Notes: generated by a model not told the origin, from the letters alone. A stretch of 64,000 bases of DNA from Aeromicrobium ginsengisoli (GCF_004134905.2 NZ_SDPQ02000002.1:744001-808000); one strand, 5' to 3'. Positions 26,531 to 35,821 are shown, counted from the first letter of the stretch. Numbers and translations: made by a program.

Positions 26531-27244
26531 ATGACCACGATCGAGGGCAGTTCCGTCCTGGTCACCGGTGCCAACCGCGGGTTGGGGAGTCACTTCGTCG
26601 CCCAACTGCTGGAGCGAGGTGCGTCCCGGGTCTATGCGACCGCGCGCGATCCGCTGAAGATCGACTTGAACGATCCCCGCGTGATCCCTCTTCAGCTCGA
26701 CGTCACGGTTGCGGAGCAGATCCGCGCCGCCGCCGCAGTTGCCGAAGGTGTCGACGTGGTCGTGAACAACGCCGGGATCGCCAGTTGGACGTCCGTGCTC
26801 GAGCCGGGTGCGGCTACCTTGCGGCGGGAGATCGAGACGAACCTGATGGGTACGCTGGCGGTGACGCGCGCCTTCGCCGAGAGCCTGAAGGCCCGGCAGG
26901 GCGCGGTCGTGAACATCGTGTCGGTTTCGGCATGGATTGGATTGGCACGCACGTACGGGGTGTCCAAGGCGGCGCTCTGGTCGGCCACCGACTCGCTTCG
27001 GCTTGAGTTCGCGCCCCACGGAGTGCAGGTGCTCGGCGTGTACTCGGCGCAGATCGACACCGACCTGACTGCTGGCTCGGACGTTCCCAAGAGTCATCCT
27101 GCCGACGTCGTGCGGCAGGTGCTCGACGGGCTCGAGGCCGGCGACGATGAGGTGCTGCCGGACGAGCTGACCCGCGCGGTGCGCCACACCTTCCCGCTGA
27201 GCGCGGACGAGAGGGCCGCGATCTTCGGGTCGCACGCCGAGTGA
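26531..27244 (+). CDS. Short-chain dehydrogenase/reductase (tandem copy 2)
   Basis: This 237-residue SDR has VTGANRGLGS near residue 10, NNAGIA near 80 and YGVSK as catalytic motif. An earlier ATG at 26516 overlaps the previous stop and would add five residues. The ATG at 26531 gives exactly the length of copy 1 and has aggatg upstream. It shares runs such as SKAALWSATDS and VLDGLEAGD with copy 1, so the pair arose by duplication and may handle related alcohols. The hydrolase gene follows after 14 bases. Confidence 0.85.
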   Translation: MTTIEGSSVLVTGANRGLGSHFVAQLLERGASRVYATARDPLKIDLNDPRVIPLQLDVTVAEQIRAAAAVAEGVDVVVNNAGIASWTSVLEPGAATLRREIETNLMGTLAVTRAFAESLKARQGAVVNIVSVSAWIGLARTYGVSKAALWSATDSLRLEFAPHGVQVLGVYSAQIDTDLTAGSDVPKSHPADVVRQVLDGLEAGDDEVLPDELTRAVRHTFPLSADERAAIFGSHAE

Positions 27245-27258
27245 CGGCCTGACCGCTC

Positions 27259-28137
27259 ATGTTCGCGTCGTTTACTCAGCAGACGGTGTATGGCGAGATC
27301 GGGATCAACACCGTCATCGGCGGTAGCGGTGATCCCGTGCTCTTGCTGCACGGCTATCCGCAGAACCTGGCGATGTGGGCGCGGGTCGCGCCGGCGCTCG
27401 CCGCCGACCACACCGTCGTGTGCACCGACCTTCGCGGCTACGGCGACTCGGACAAACCCGCGCAGGGCCCGGATCTGGCCAACTACAGCTTCCGTAGCAT
27501 GGCGCAGGACCAGGTGGACGTCATGCATGCCCTTGGCTTCGACCGCTTCCACGTCATCGGCCACGACCGTGGGGCGCGCACGGCCCATCGAATGGCATTG
27601 GATCACCCGAGCGCAGTGCGCTCGCTGGCGCTCCTGGACATCGTGCCTACATACGACATGTTCGACCGTGTCGACGCCATGACGGCACGCGCCTACTGGC
27701 ACTGGTACTTCCTGCAACAGCCCGCTCCGTTCCCGGAGGAGATCATCGCCGCCGACCCCGACCACTTCTTCGAAGAATGTCTTGTCGGTTGGGGAGCCAT
27801 GCGTCTCTCAGACTTCGACCCCGAGCAGCTCGACGCCTACCGGCGCACATGGCGGCAGCGCGAGTCGATCTTTGCAGGCTGCGCCGACTATCGCGCGACG
27901 GCCGAGGTGGACGTACGACTGGACGAGGCCGACCTGCACCGCACGGTCGACTGTCCGGCGCTCGTGGTCTGGGGAGAGCGCGGCATCGCCCGGCTGTTCG
28001 ACATGGAGGAGATCTGGTCAGCTCGTCTGACCAACATGCAAACCGCAAGTCTGCCCAGTGGTCACTTCTTCGTCGACGAGATGCCGGACGAGACCACCAC
28101 AATCCTCCGCGACTTCCTGGCGGGCGCAGAGCGCTGA
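27259..28137 (+). CDS. Alpha/beta hydrolase of the haloacetate (fluoroacetate) dehalogenase type
   Basis: The protein has 292 residues. The nucleophile is Asp103 in GHDRGAR, with LLDIV as the likely second acid near 127 and the His in SGHFFVDE near 274. YWHWYFLQQP near residue 150 and DYRA near 213 match the halide-pocket segments of fluoroacetate dehalogenases. These features separate it from ordinary esterases. The family removes halide from short 2-haloacids by hydrolysis, but some members have other roles. It is the last gene of a three-gene plus-strand operon with two SDRs. Confidence 0.82.
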   Translation: MFASFTQQTVYGEIGINTVIGGSGDPVLLLHGYPQNLAMWARVAPALAADHTVVCTDLRGYGDSDKPAQGPDLANYSFRSMAQDQVDVMHALGFDRFHVIGHDRGARTAHRMALDHPSAVRSLALLDIVPTYDMFDRVDAMTARAYWHWYFLQQPAPFPEEIIAADPDHFFEECLVGWGAMRLSDFDPEQLDAYRRTWRQRESIFAGCADYRATAEVDVRLDEADLHRTVDCPALVVWGERGIARLFDMEEIWSARLTNMQTASLPSGHFFVDEMPDETTTILRDFLAGAER

Positions 28138-28168
28138 CGCCGGGCGCGCTGACCGATCCGTGAGGCTC

Positions 28169-29410
28169 TCAGCCGCGGCTGCGACGGAAGGCAACGCGGC
28201 CGTTACGACGAACCATGGCGACGACGGTGGCCATGCGCCCGCGATTCGGATCGGGTTCGAGGCCGGCGCCGAGGCGGTGCAGCTGGTCGGTGTGCCAGCT
28301 CAGGTCCAGGATCCCATCCAGCTGCTTGAGGTCGGCGACCCGTCCCAGTGCAGCACGCATGCCGAACTTCATCTGATGAGCCTCGATGGTCTCCGCACGA
28401 CCGGACAGGATCACGTCCGCTGAGTCAGTCGTGACCACAGTGGGTCGTCCGACACCAACCACGTCGCACTCGCCCTCCGCGACTGCAGACCCCATTCCGA
28501 TACGCGACCTGAACCCGCCAGTCACGGCAAGCGGCACGTTGCCGACGACCTCTCGCACTGTGCGGGCGTACTCGAGGAAGTACGCTTCCCGCGCCCGCGT
28601 CGATGCGGCAGCCGAACCCATCATCGCCGGAGACTCGTAGCTGCCTCCGCTGATCTCAATCATGTCGAGGCCCTCGCCAGCCAGCGCTGCGAGCACGCCA
28701 CGCGACTCGTCCTCGGTGAATCCGCCGCGTTGGAAGTCGGCCGAGTTGAGCTTGATGGCGACCGCGAAGCCAGGTGAGACCCGCGAGCGGATACGGCGTA
28801 CGACCTCGAGCGGGAATCGCATGCGACGCTCAGGATCACCCCCCCACTCGTCGGTTCGCAGGTTCGACAGTGGCGACAGGAACTGGTTGAGGAGGTAACC
28901 GTGGGCGCCATGCACCTGCACGCCGTCGAACCCCGCGGTCTCGCACACGGCTGCTGCCGTCGCGAAGCGATCGATGATCTCTTCGATTTCCTCGCTGGTC
29001 AGCTCTCGAGGGGTCGTGGCGCCGGGCAAGTTCAGTGGGACAGGGCTCGGGGCGACTGGAGTGTGCCGCAGTGCCATCAGGCTCGACTGGCGACCCGGGT
29101 GGTTGAGCTGCGCCCAAATGGGCACGCCGGCGTCCTGGGTGGTCTTGGCCCAGCGGGACAGGGCGTCGAGGTCGCGTTCGTCCTCGATCACGACGTTGTC
29201 TGGCTCGCCGAGCTGACGACGGTCGATCATGATGTTTCCGGTGATGATCAGGCCGTATCCGCCGCCACTCCAACGTCGATACAGCTGCGGCAGGCGGTGG
29301 TCGGGCGAGTTGTTCCGGTCGCTGAGCGCCTCGCTCAAGGCTGACTTCATGATGCGGTTGGGCAGGACCTGACCGTTGGGGAGCGTCAGTGGATCGTGAA
29401 GCGATGGCAT
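28169..29410 (-). CDS. NADH:flavin oxidoreductase (old yellow enzyme family)
   Basis: The protein has 413 residues with the FMN-barrel landmarks LPNRIMKSAL near the N-terminus, PIWAQLNHPGRQ, VQVHGAHGYLLNQFLSP near residue 180 and RTDEWGG just after it. It is single-domain, without the iron-sulfur and FAD part of 2,4-dienoyl-CoA reductases. Such enzymes reduce activated C=C bonds of enones. It is convergent with the dehalogenase-type operon, and an HxlR regulator gene lies just upstream on the same strand. Confidence 0.85.
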   Translation of the reverse strand: MPSLHDPLTLPNGQVLPNRIMKSALSEALSDRNNSPDHRLPQLYRRWSGGGYGLIITGNIMIDRRQLGEPDNVVIEDERDLDALSRWAKTTQDAGVPIWAQLNHPGRQSSLMALRHTPVAPSPVPLNLPGATTPRELTSEEIEEIIDRFATAAAVCETAGFDGVQVHGAHGYLLNQFLSPLSNLRTDEWGGDPERRMRFPLEVVRRIRSRVSPGFAVAIKLNSADFQRGGFTEDESRGVLAALAGEGLDMIEISGGSYESPAMMGSAAASTRAREAYFLEYARTVREVVGNVPLAVTGGFRSRIGMGSAVAEGECDVVGVGRPTVVTTDSADVILSGRAETIEAHQMKFGMRAALGRVADLKQLDGILDLSWHTDQLHRLGAGLEPDPNRGRMATVVAMVRRNGRVAFRRSRG

Positions 29411-29444
29411 GGGAAGTCCTTATGAAGGGTTGGCTGAAATGGGA

Positions 29445-30116
29445 TCAGGCGTGTGACAGGTGCTCGTGCGCGGTGACAGCGAAGTGGTCGAAGAGGCGGC
29501 TCACGCGATCTACGTCGCCGTCGATCTGCACGTCGCCTGATCGGAGCTTGTCGCTCAGGGTCATCGCGCCGAGGCTTAGATCGATGAACTCGGTCGATAT
29601 GCACCGCAGCCGCGACGTCGCGGGACTCCCGCTCGGGCCGGAGCGGACGACCATGCGGCCATCGCGTACCGACATCGTGAAGACCTCAGGGGTCGTCACC
29701 TCGACGTCGACCTCGAGGTCGCTGAGCAGTGTGGGCGAGATGGCGCCCGACATCACCAGCGCGACCATGTCGGGCCGGGCCTCCACGGTATGGATGTCGG
29801 GCATCAGCCCGAGTCCCCACAGGCCCAGGCCGATGACGGGCTCGCGGAGCCCCTCACCGTATGCCGTCAGGGCGTAGGCGCCCGCCGGGGTCTTCTCGGC
29901 GACGCCAGCCTCCTGGAGGCGTCGAAGCCGCGTGGTGAGGCGATTCGGACCTGCGGCGGGAAGCGCGGTGCCGAGCTCGGTGAACCGTTTGGGTCCCAGC
30001 AGCAGCTCGCGAATGACGAGCAGGGTCCAGCGCTCTCCGAGAACGTCGAGTGCGCACGCCAGTGGGCAACCCTGCCCATAGAGTCGGCGCCCGTCGGCGC
30101 CCGACCTCGCGGTCAC
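29445..30116 (-). CDS. HxlR-type regulator with C-terminal SCP2-like domain
   Basis: The GTG at 30116 overlaps the amidase stop (GTGA) and gives 223 residues. Residues about 15-105 form an HxlR winged helix, with CPLACALDVLGERWTLLVIR and FTELGTALP. Residues about 120-215 resemble an SCP2 sterol/lipid-binding domain (LRSGDVQIDGDVDRV), an arrangement known in actinobacteria. It may sense a hydrophobic ligand. It is translated after the SDR and amidase genes and lies before the reductase at 28169, so it may regulate both. Confidence 0.78.
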   Translation of the reverse strand: MTARSGADGRRLYGQGCPLACALDVLGERWTLLVIRELLLGPKRFTELGTALPAAGPNRLTTRLRRLQEAGVAEKTPAGAYALTAYGEGLREPVIGLGLWGLGLMPDIHTVEARPDMVALVMSGAISPTLLSDLEVDVEVTTPEVFTMSVRDGRMVVRSGPSGSPATSRLRCISTEFIDLSLGAMTLSDKLRSGDVQIDGDVDRVSRLFDHFAVTAHEHLSHA

Positions 30117-31582
30117 GCCGGACGCCTGAATCCGCCGAGCTCGGCACCGAGCAGCGCGGCGAACTCGATCGTCGTGAGGTCGCCGCCGGCTGGTCCCATT
30201 GCCTGGACGCCGATCGGGAGTCCAGATCGGGATCCGAGACCGGCAGGAATGGTGGTGGCGGGTGTGCCGGCGACGTTGGCCACACCGCACCACTTGACCT
30301 GGTCCCAGTACGGTCGCCGCTGGCCGTCGACCTCGAATCTGCGCCCGAACTTGTCCAGCAGCTTGCCGTGATGCGGAGGTGCAGCGGTGGGGGAGACCGG
30401 CATCAGCACGATGTCATAGGCATCGAAGAACCGAGTCCAACGCTCGCGGATCTCCTGACGCAGCGCATCCGCCTCCATCCACGCATGGTGAGACATGAAG
30501 GTGCCCCGAAACGCCCGGGCCGCGTCACTGCGTGGATTCTGTGCGATCCGCGCCAACATGGTGGCGCCGAAGCCTGGAGTCATGCCGCTGCGGTCGATGC
30601 TGAGCTGGGAGAACAGCAAGGGTTGGAAGACCGAGTGCGATTCGCCGATCGTCACCGGGATGGTCGATGGGTGTACGTCGACGGTCGCGCCGGCTCGTTC
30701 GAGAGCGTCGACCGACCGGAACATCGCGGCTTTGACCTCGCCGTCGACGGGGCAGTCCGGGTCGTCGAACCAGACTGCCACCCGGAAGTCCTTCAGCGCG
30801 GTCGCCCGGGGTTCGGCGAGCTCGTAGTGGAAGCCGCCGTCGCGTTCCATGGGGCCAGTCGTCGCGCGGAGGATCGGGACGAGATCACGCGCGTCGCGGA
30901 CCTGCGCGCCGGCGCAGGCGAGGTCCGGCTCGGACCAGCGCTTCACACCGGGTCCCGGCACGAGGTGCCCGACCAGGGGGATCGATCGGTACGTGGCCTT
31001 GTGTCCGTACAGCCCGACGAAGTGGGACGGTATGCGGGTCGAGCCGCCGATCTCGGAGCCGAAGTCGAAGCCCGTCAGCCCGGCAACGGTCGCGACCGCG
31101 CCGCCGCCAGCTGAGCCGCCGGACGTACGGCCCAGGTTCCACGGGTTGTTGGTGGGTCCGAACAGGGGGTTGTCGGCCTGTACGTCCTGGTTGCCTGGCG
31201 GCATGTTCGTCTTGCCCATGACGATCGCACCAGCCCTACGTAGACGCGCGACTGCTTCAGCGTCCTGTGTGGGGACGTGGTCGGCGAGGTCAGTGCGGCC
31301 GCACGATGACCGCATGCCCTTGGTCTCGTAGCTGTCCTTCGTGGTGATGGGCAGCCCGTGGAGCGGACCGAGCTCCTCGCCGGCAGCCCGGCGCTCATCA
31401 GCGGCATCTGCCTCGGTGCGTGCCCGCTCAGGATCCAGCGTGATGATCGAGTTCAGCGGGCCGTCGAGGCGCCCGATTCGCTCGAGGTAGATGTCGACGA
31501 GCTCACGACTTGTCACCTCGCCCAGAGCAAGGGACGAGACCAGCTGGTGGGCAGGCGCGAAGGCCAGATCTTCGGCGCTCAT
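30113..31582 (-). CDS. Amidase-signature hydrolase
   Basis: The ATG at 31582 overlaps the previous stop (ATGA) and gives 489 residues. The Ser-Ser-Lys amidase signature is visible: ITTKDSYETKG holds the Lys near residue 78, GRTSGGSAGGGAV the first Ser region near 153, and GSEIGGSTRIPS the nucleophile region near 176. Family members hydrolyse amides, and sometimes esters, in the cytosol. It is coupled on both sides, with an SDR before and an HxlR regulator after. Confidence 0.87.
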   Translation of the reverse strand: MSAEDLAFAPAHQLVSSLALGEVTSRELVDIYLERIGRLDGPLNSIITLDPERARTEADAADERRAAGEELGPLHGLPITTKDSYETKGMRSSCGRTDLADHVPTQDAEAVARLRRAGAIVMGKTNMPPGNQDVQADNPLFGPTNNPWNLGRTSGGSAGGGAVATVAGLTGFDFGSEIGGSTRIPSHFVGLYGHKATYRSIPLVGHLVPGPGVKRWSEPDLACAGAQVRDARDLVPILRATTGPMERDGGFHYELAEPRATALKDFRVAVWFDDPDCPVDGEVKAAMFRSVDALERAGATVDVHPSTIPVTIGESHSVFQPLLFSQLSIDRSGMTPGFGATMLARIAQNPRSDAARAFRGTFMSHHAWMEADALRQEIRERWTRFFDAYDIVLMPVSPTAAPPHHGKLLDKFGRRFEVDGQRRPYWDQVKWCGVANVAGTPATTIPAGLGSRSGLPIGVQAMGPAGGDLTTIEFAALLGAELGGFRRPA

Positions 31583-32475
31583 CGGGTCACCGACGATCGC
31601 GCGATCCCGCTCGTCTCGAGATCGACGAGGGCATCCTGCACTGATTCGTCGGTCAGGTACTTGGCGTCGAGAATGGGGGCTGCGATCCCTCTCAGCGCCG
31701 ACACCGGCCGCCATCGTCCTGGAACCGTGAGGGTGCGGCGCCGGTCCTCAATGCCGCGGACGATGGCCCCTGCGGCGCGTTCGGGCTGAATCCGCTTCAG
31801 CATGAATTTGGGGCTCGCCGACAACAGCGCGTGGAGGTGAGGATCGGCGTCAACCCCGTCGCGAATCATGTCGGTCTCGATGAGGGAGAAGTACGCCGTC
31901 ATGACGGACACTCCATGCATGGCGAGCTCGGTGTTGAGCCCCCGTCCCAGCTGCTCGACGGCCGCCTTGCTCATGGCGTAGGGGATGGCGCCGGCGCCGT
32001 TGATGTAGGCGAACACGGAGCTGATGATGACCATCTGGCCCCGGTTGGCAATGACGTCTTCGATCGTCGCCGCGACGGTGTTGGTCACACCGTCCACGTT
32101 GACCGCCATGACGGCTGCGGTGTTCTCGGGTCGGGACGCGCGAAGTGTGCCGCCAACGCCGAGGATCCCCGCATTGGCGATCACGACGTCGATTCGACCC
32201 CGCTGCTCGCGGGTTGTGTTGACAGCCGCGCGCACGGACCCGAGGTCAGTCACGTCGCATTCGACGGCCAGGCCGCGGCCGTCGGGCAGGGCCGCCGCAG
32301 TCCGCTTCGCCGATGACAGGTGACGGTCGGCGATGACGACGTATGCGCCGCGCTTGGCGAGGACCGTTGCAGTCGCTGCTCCAAGGCCGCGACCGGCACC
32401 GGTGATGAAGACGACCTTGTCGGCGAGCGGGTAGGTGCGGCGACGAGGTGGCGTGAGTCTCATGCCGGAGACCAT
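31579..32475 (-). CDS. Short-chain dehydrogenase/reductase
   Basis: This SDR of up to 298 residues has ITGAGRGLGAAT near residues 24-35, NAGILG near 105 and YAMSK near 165 as the catalytic Tyr-Lys pair. The start could also be the ATG at 32463. The C-terminal extension of about 40 residues beyond the core is typical of actinobacterial SDRs acting on hydrophobic substrates. It leads the SDR-amidase-HxlR operon, and an inverted repeat lies just upstream. Confidence 0.85.
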   Translation of the reverse strand: MVSGMRLTPPRRRTYPLADKVVFITGAGRGLGAATATVLAKRGAYVVIADRHLSSAKRTAAALPDGRGLAVECDVTDLGSVRAAVNTTREQRGRIDVVIANAGILGVGGTLRASRPENTAAVMAVNVDGVTNTVAATIEDVIANRGQMVIISSVFAYINGAGAIPYAMSKAAVEQLGRGLNTELAMHGVSVMTAYFSLIETDMIRDGVDADPHLHALLSASPKFMLKRIQPERAAGAIVRGIEDRRRTLTVPGRWRPVSALRGIAAPILDAKYLTDESVQDALVDLETSGIARSSVTR

Positions 32476-32483
32476 AGAGCAAA

Positions 32484-32500
32484 CTATACGAAATGTATAG
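32484..32500. promoter_or_regulatory. Operator-like inverted repeat CTATAC-N5-GTATAG
   Basis: A perfect 6-base inverted repeat with a 5-base centre (GAAAT) lies 8 bases upstream of the SDR start on the minus strand. It could be the site of the HxlR product encoded in the same operon, as such proteins bind short AT-rich palindromes. Confidence 0.5.
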
Positions 32501-32668
32501 GCGTCGATAGTTGGCAGAAACTCACGTCAGCGCAGGGTCGTTGTGGCCGGCCACAATGGCCGGCATCGGATCGTGGTCGGCGGCCCGTATCGAGTCGGAT
32601 CGCCCCGGCATACCGTCAGAAGGGCTGCGCCCAGCCGGGCGTCTGCTTCGTACGAATCAGGAGCTGTC

Positions 32669-33493
32669 ATGTCCGTTCCCGCTGTCGTGCTCAACAACGG
32701 AGTCGAGATCCCACAACTTGGATTCGGGGTCTTCCAGGTGGATCCCGAAGCGACCAAGGAAGCGACACTCACGGCCCTCGATGTGGGCTATCGGCATATC
32801 GACACCGCTCAGATGTACGGCAACGAGCGTGGCGTCGGAGAAGCAGTGAAGGCGTCAGGCCTGGCCCGCGAGGACGTCTTCGTGACCAGCAAGCTCGACA
32901 ACGATGTCCACGCACCCGACGACGCCCTCAAGGCGTTCGACCGGTCACTCGACGAGCTCGGCTTCGACTACCTGGACCTCTTCCTGATCCACTGGCCGAT
33001 GCCGTGGATCGACGTGGACTACGTCGACACGTGGAACGCCCTAGAAGAGATCTACGCGTCGGGCCGGGCCAGGGCCATCGGAGTCTCGAACTTTCATGAG
33101 CATCATCTCCGCCGGCTGCTGGATGAGGCGGACGTCGTTCCGGCTGTGAACCAGATCGAGATCCACCCCTACATGAGCCAGGACGAGTTGCGAACCGTCG
33201 ATGCTGAGCATGGCATCGCGACACAGGCGTGGTCGCCGATCGCCCAAGGGTTGGTTCTCGACAACCCGGTCATCGCGGAGATCGCCGCGGCGATCGACAA
33301 GACGCCGGCGCAGGTCGTCCTGCGCTGGCATCTGCAGCGCGGCGACATCGTGTTCCCGAAGTCGGTGACCCGCAGCCGGGTCGAGGAGAACCTGGCCGTC
33401 TTCGATTTCGAGCTCACCGCCCACGACATGGCGAGTGTCAGTGGCCTGAACGCCGATCGCCGTCTGGGTCCGGATCCTGATCAGACCAGCTGA
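32669..33493 (+). CDS. Aldo/keto reductase (AKR5-like)
   Basis: The ATG at 32669, with caggag upstream, gives 274 residues. The AKR signature is complete: LGFGVFQV, DTAQMYGNERGVG with the catalytic Asp/Tyr, VTSKLDN with the Lys, and IHWPMP with the His. The C-terminal NADPH-binding segment IVFPKSVTRSRVEEN follows. It reduces aldehydes or ketones to alcohols. It is divergent from the SDR-amidase operon, and its end is 9 bases from the convergent AraC-type regulator. Confidence 0.88.
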   Translation: MSVPAVVLNNGVEIPQLGFGVFQVDPEATKEATLTALDVGYRHIDTAQMYGNERGVGEAVKASGLAREDVFVTSKLDNDVHAPDDALKAFDRSLDELGFDYLDLFLIHWPMPWIDVDYVDTWNALEEIYASGRARAIGVSNFHEHHLRRLLDEADVVPAVNQIEIHPYMSQDELRTVDAEHGIATQAWSPIAQGLVLDNPVIAEIAAAIDKTPAQVVLRWHLQRGDIVFPKSVTRSRVEENLAVFDFELTAHDMASVSGLNADRRLGPDPDQTS

Positions 33494-33502
33494 GGTCTCG
33501 GA

Positions 33503-34525
33503 CTACGAGCCGGTGCCGGTCAGGCGACGCCGCGTCAGGAGCTGGCGAGGTGATTCGTCGTACCAGCGCCGGCAGGCCCGGGTGAAGCTGCTCTGCTCCG
33601 AATATCCCAGCATTGTGGCGATCTGGGATGCCTGCATGCCGGTCGCGGAGAGCTGCCAGGCCATGGTGCGCCTGAGGTCGTCGAGGATGTCCTCGAAGTT
33701 TGTCCCGCACTCGGCGAGCCGTCGTTGCACGACCCGGGGGTGGAGGCTCATCGCCCGCGCCACCGAGTTCAACGAGGCGTCACCCACGGTCAAGAGCCGG
33801 TGGGTGAGGTCGCGAATGTTGTCGGCCACCGCGAGGTCGGGCCGAATCTGGGAGAGGTAGTCCTGCGCAAGGGTCAGCGCCGCCGCGTCTCGCCCGAGGA
33901 CCGGTTTGGCCAGATGCTGATTCGACACGTGGATCGAGTTCGTGTCGCTGCCGAACTCGACCACGCAACCAAACATCTCCTCATACACCTCAGAGGCCGA
34001 CATCTGCTGGTGGGTCATGGTGACGCGTTCAGGGACGAAGTCGTCGCCGAGCAGCAGTCGGAACATGTCCATCGAGATGGCGAGCCCCTTCTCGATCGCG
34101 TGCTCGCGGTCCGGAAAGGGCCTCAGGGCGACCTCGAGAGTCAAGGCCGACGTCCATCTCCCGCGCACCAATTGCGTCACTTCTGCCGGACTGCAGTAGT
34201 AGAGGAAGCGGGTGCCACCCTCCACCGCGTCTGCGACGGTCTCGGAGTTGCGGATGATGACCGAGACCGGACCGAGGATCTCGATTCCCTGCACCCGTGC
34301 GAGACGCATGCCGAAGTCGGGGCAGTCCAGAGCCCGGGCGGCTGCGCCCACCGCGGCCGCATGCGCCGTGTAGCGGATGAACTTGTCCGCGTCCGTCGTG
34401 ACCCCGGGGTCGATCCCCTGCGCACGGAGCAGGGGCTCCGGATCGCCGCCCAGCTCCGTGACCAGCTCGGCGTAGTTCAGCAGGGAACCGCCGCGGATGA
34501 GATTGGCCATGTCGTGAAGTGTCAA
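33503..34525 (-). CDS. AraC-family regulator with arabinose-binding-type N-terminal domain
   Basis: The protein has 340 residues. Residues about 20-210 look like the N-terminal domain of OruR/ArgR-type AraC regulators. The C-terminal 100 residues contain two helix-turn-helix motifs, with SLNSVARAMSLHPRVVQRRL and GMQASQIATMLGYSEQSSFTRACRRW. It is divergent from the Zn-type dehydrogenase gene and probably controls that dehydrogenase and the cupin gene. The aldo/keto reductase converges on it. Confidence 0.85.
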   Translation of the reverse strand: MTLHDMANLIRGGSLLNYAELVTELGGDPEPLLRAQGIDPGVTTDADKFIRYTAHAAAVGAAARALDCPDFGMRLARVQGIEILGPVSVIIRNSETVADAVEGGTRFLYYCSPAEVTQLVRGRWTSALTLEVALRPFPDREHAIEKGLAISMDMFRLLLGDDFVPERVTMTHQQMSASEVYEEMFGCVVEFGSDTNSIHVSNQHLAKPVLGRDAAALTLAQDYLSQIRPDLAVADNIRDLTHRLLTVGDASLNSVARAMSLHPRVVQRRLAECGTNFEDILDDLRRTMAWQLSATGMQASQIATMLGYSEQSSFTRACRRWYDESPRQLLTRRRLTGTGS

Positions 34526-34613
34526 CTATTGGTCGTCAAAAGGCAAGTTTTTGCCGAGGGTGGGGTGTCAATGTTCGTGGTGGAAGTCACACGACGAAAG
34601 ACAGGAAATCATC

Positions 34614-34652
34614 ATGAGGCACTTCGATACGACCGCCCGGTGGGCGTCATGA
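34614..34652 (+). CDS. Possible 12-residue leader peptide before the dehydrogenase
   Basis: An ATG at 34614 with acaggaa upstream opens a 12-codon frame (MRHFDTTARWAS). Its TGA overlaps the dehydrogenase ATG as ATGA. The overlap and ribosome binding site suggest translational coupling. A chance frame cannot be excluded. Confidence 0.35.
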   Translation: MRHFDTTARWAS

Positions 34653-35740
34653 CCAGCTCGATGAAGGCGGTCACTCTGCGACGGGGCGAGCTCGAGGTCA
34701 TCGAGGCGCCAGTGCCGAAGCCTGGTCCGGGCGACGTCCTCGTCAAGGTCCTGGCGGCAGGCATCTGCGGCAGCGACCTGCACAGCGCGACCCACGGTCA
34801 AGAGCTCATCGACAGCACTCGGGCCGTTGCCGGCTTCGAGCTGTTCGATCCGGAGAACCCGATCGTCATGGGCCACGAGTACTGCGCGGAGGTCGTCGAG
34901 TACGGCGAAGGCACGCGCGGTGAGATTCCGATCGGTTCGCGCGTGACGTCGGTGCCCTTTCTTCTGCGTGGCGAGCAGCCGATCCTGATCGGCTATGCCG
35001 GCGTCGAGTCGCCGGGAGCGTACGCCGAGTACATGCTGTTGTCGGAAGACCTGATGATCCCCGTGCCCGACAGCGTGCCCAGCGACATCGCCGCACTGGC
35101 CGAACCCCTCGCGGTGGCGGTCCACGCCGTCAACCGGGGTGGGCTCGGGGCTGACGACGTGCCGATCGTGATCGGGTGCGGGCCAATCGGACTCGCGGTC
35201 ATCAAGGTGCTGAAGCTGCGCGGAATCGGGCCGATCATCGCAGCAGACTTCTCGCCCGCGCGTCGCGCTCTGGCCGCCGAGCTTGGAGCGGACATCGTGG
35301 TCGATCCGCGCGTCGAGTCGCCGTACGAGGCCTGGAAGGATGCCGCTGCGGTGGGGGAGACGGAGCGCTTCGGTCGCCAGACCACGATGTTCCCCGGATT
35401 CGCCTACCGGCCGTCGGTTGTCTTCGAGTGCGTCGGGGTTCCTGGCGTCCTGCAGCAGATCTTCGCCGGCGCCGCTCCGTGCACCAAGGTCGTCGTCGCA
35501 GGCTTGTGCATGGAGGAGGATCGCGTGCTGCCAACGTACGCACTCCTGAAGGAGATCGACATGGTCTTCTGCATGGCGTACTCCGTCGAGGAGTTCATCG
35601 AGGCGCTCGGCTACCTGTCGCGTGATGACGTCAACATCGCGCCGTTCATCACGAGTCGCATCGGTTATGACGACGTCCCTGAGGCGTTCAGCAGGCTGGC
35701 TGACCCCGAACAGGACGCCAAGATCGTCATCATGCCCTGA
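34649..35740 (+). CDS. Zn-type medium-chain alcohol dehydrogenase (copy A)
   Basis: The 363 residues show GICGSDLH (catalytic zinc Cys, near 42), GHEYCAEVVEYG near 76 and VVIGCGPIGLAVIKVLKLRG (Rossmann) near 180. The four-Cys structural-zinc lobe is absent and replaced by FLLRGEQPILIGYAG. It is strongly similar along its whole length to the dehydrogenase at 55098-56204. It should oxidise an alcohol or reduce a ketone with NAD(P). It is followed by the cupin gene after 81 bases and is probably under the divergent AraC-type regulator. Confidence 0.85.
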   Translation: MTSSMKAVTLRRGELEVIEAPVPKPGPGDVLVKVLAAGICGSDLHSATHGQELIDSTRAVAGFELFDPENPIVMGHEYCAEVVEYGEGTRGEIPIGSRVTSVPFLLRGEQPILIGYAGVESPGAYAEYMLLSEDLMIPVPDSVPSDIAALAEPLAVAVHAVNRGGLGADDVPIVIGCGPIGLAVIKVLKLRGIGPIIAADFSPARRALAAELGADIVVDPRVESPYEAWKDAAAVGETERFGRQTTMFPGFAYRPSVVFECVGVPGVLQQIFAGAAPCTKVVVAGLCMEEDRVLPTYALLKEIDMVFCMAYSVEEFIEALGYLSRDDVNIAPFITSRIGYDDVPEAFSRLADPEQDAKIVIMP

Positions 35741-35821
35741 CGCACGACCCCGGCCCTTGCACTCAGAGTCCGCCCGACTTTTCCGCACGATCGCATCACC
35801 TCTTAGAACTGGAGAAATATC

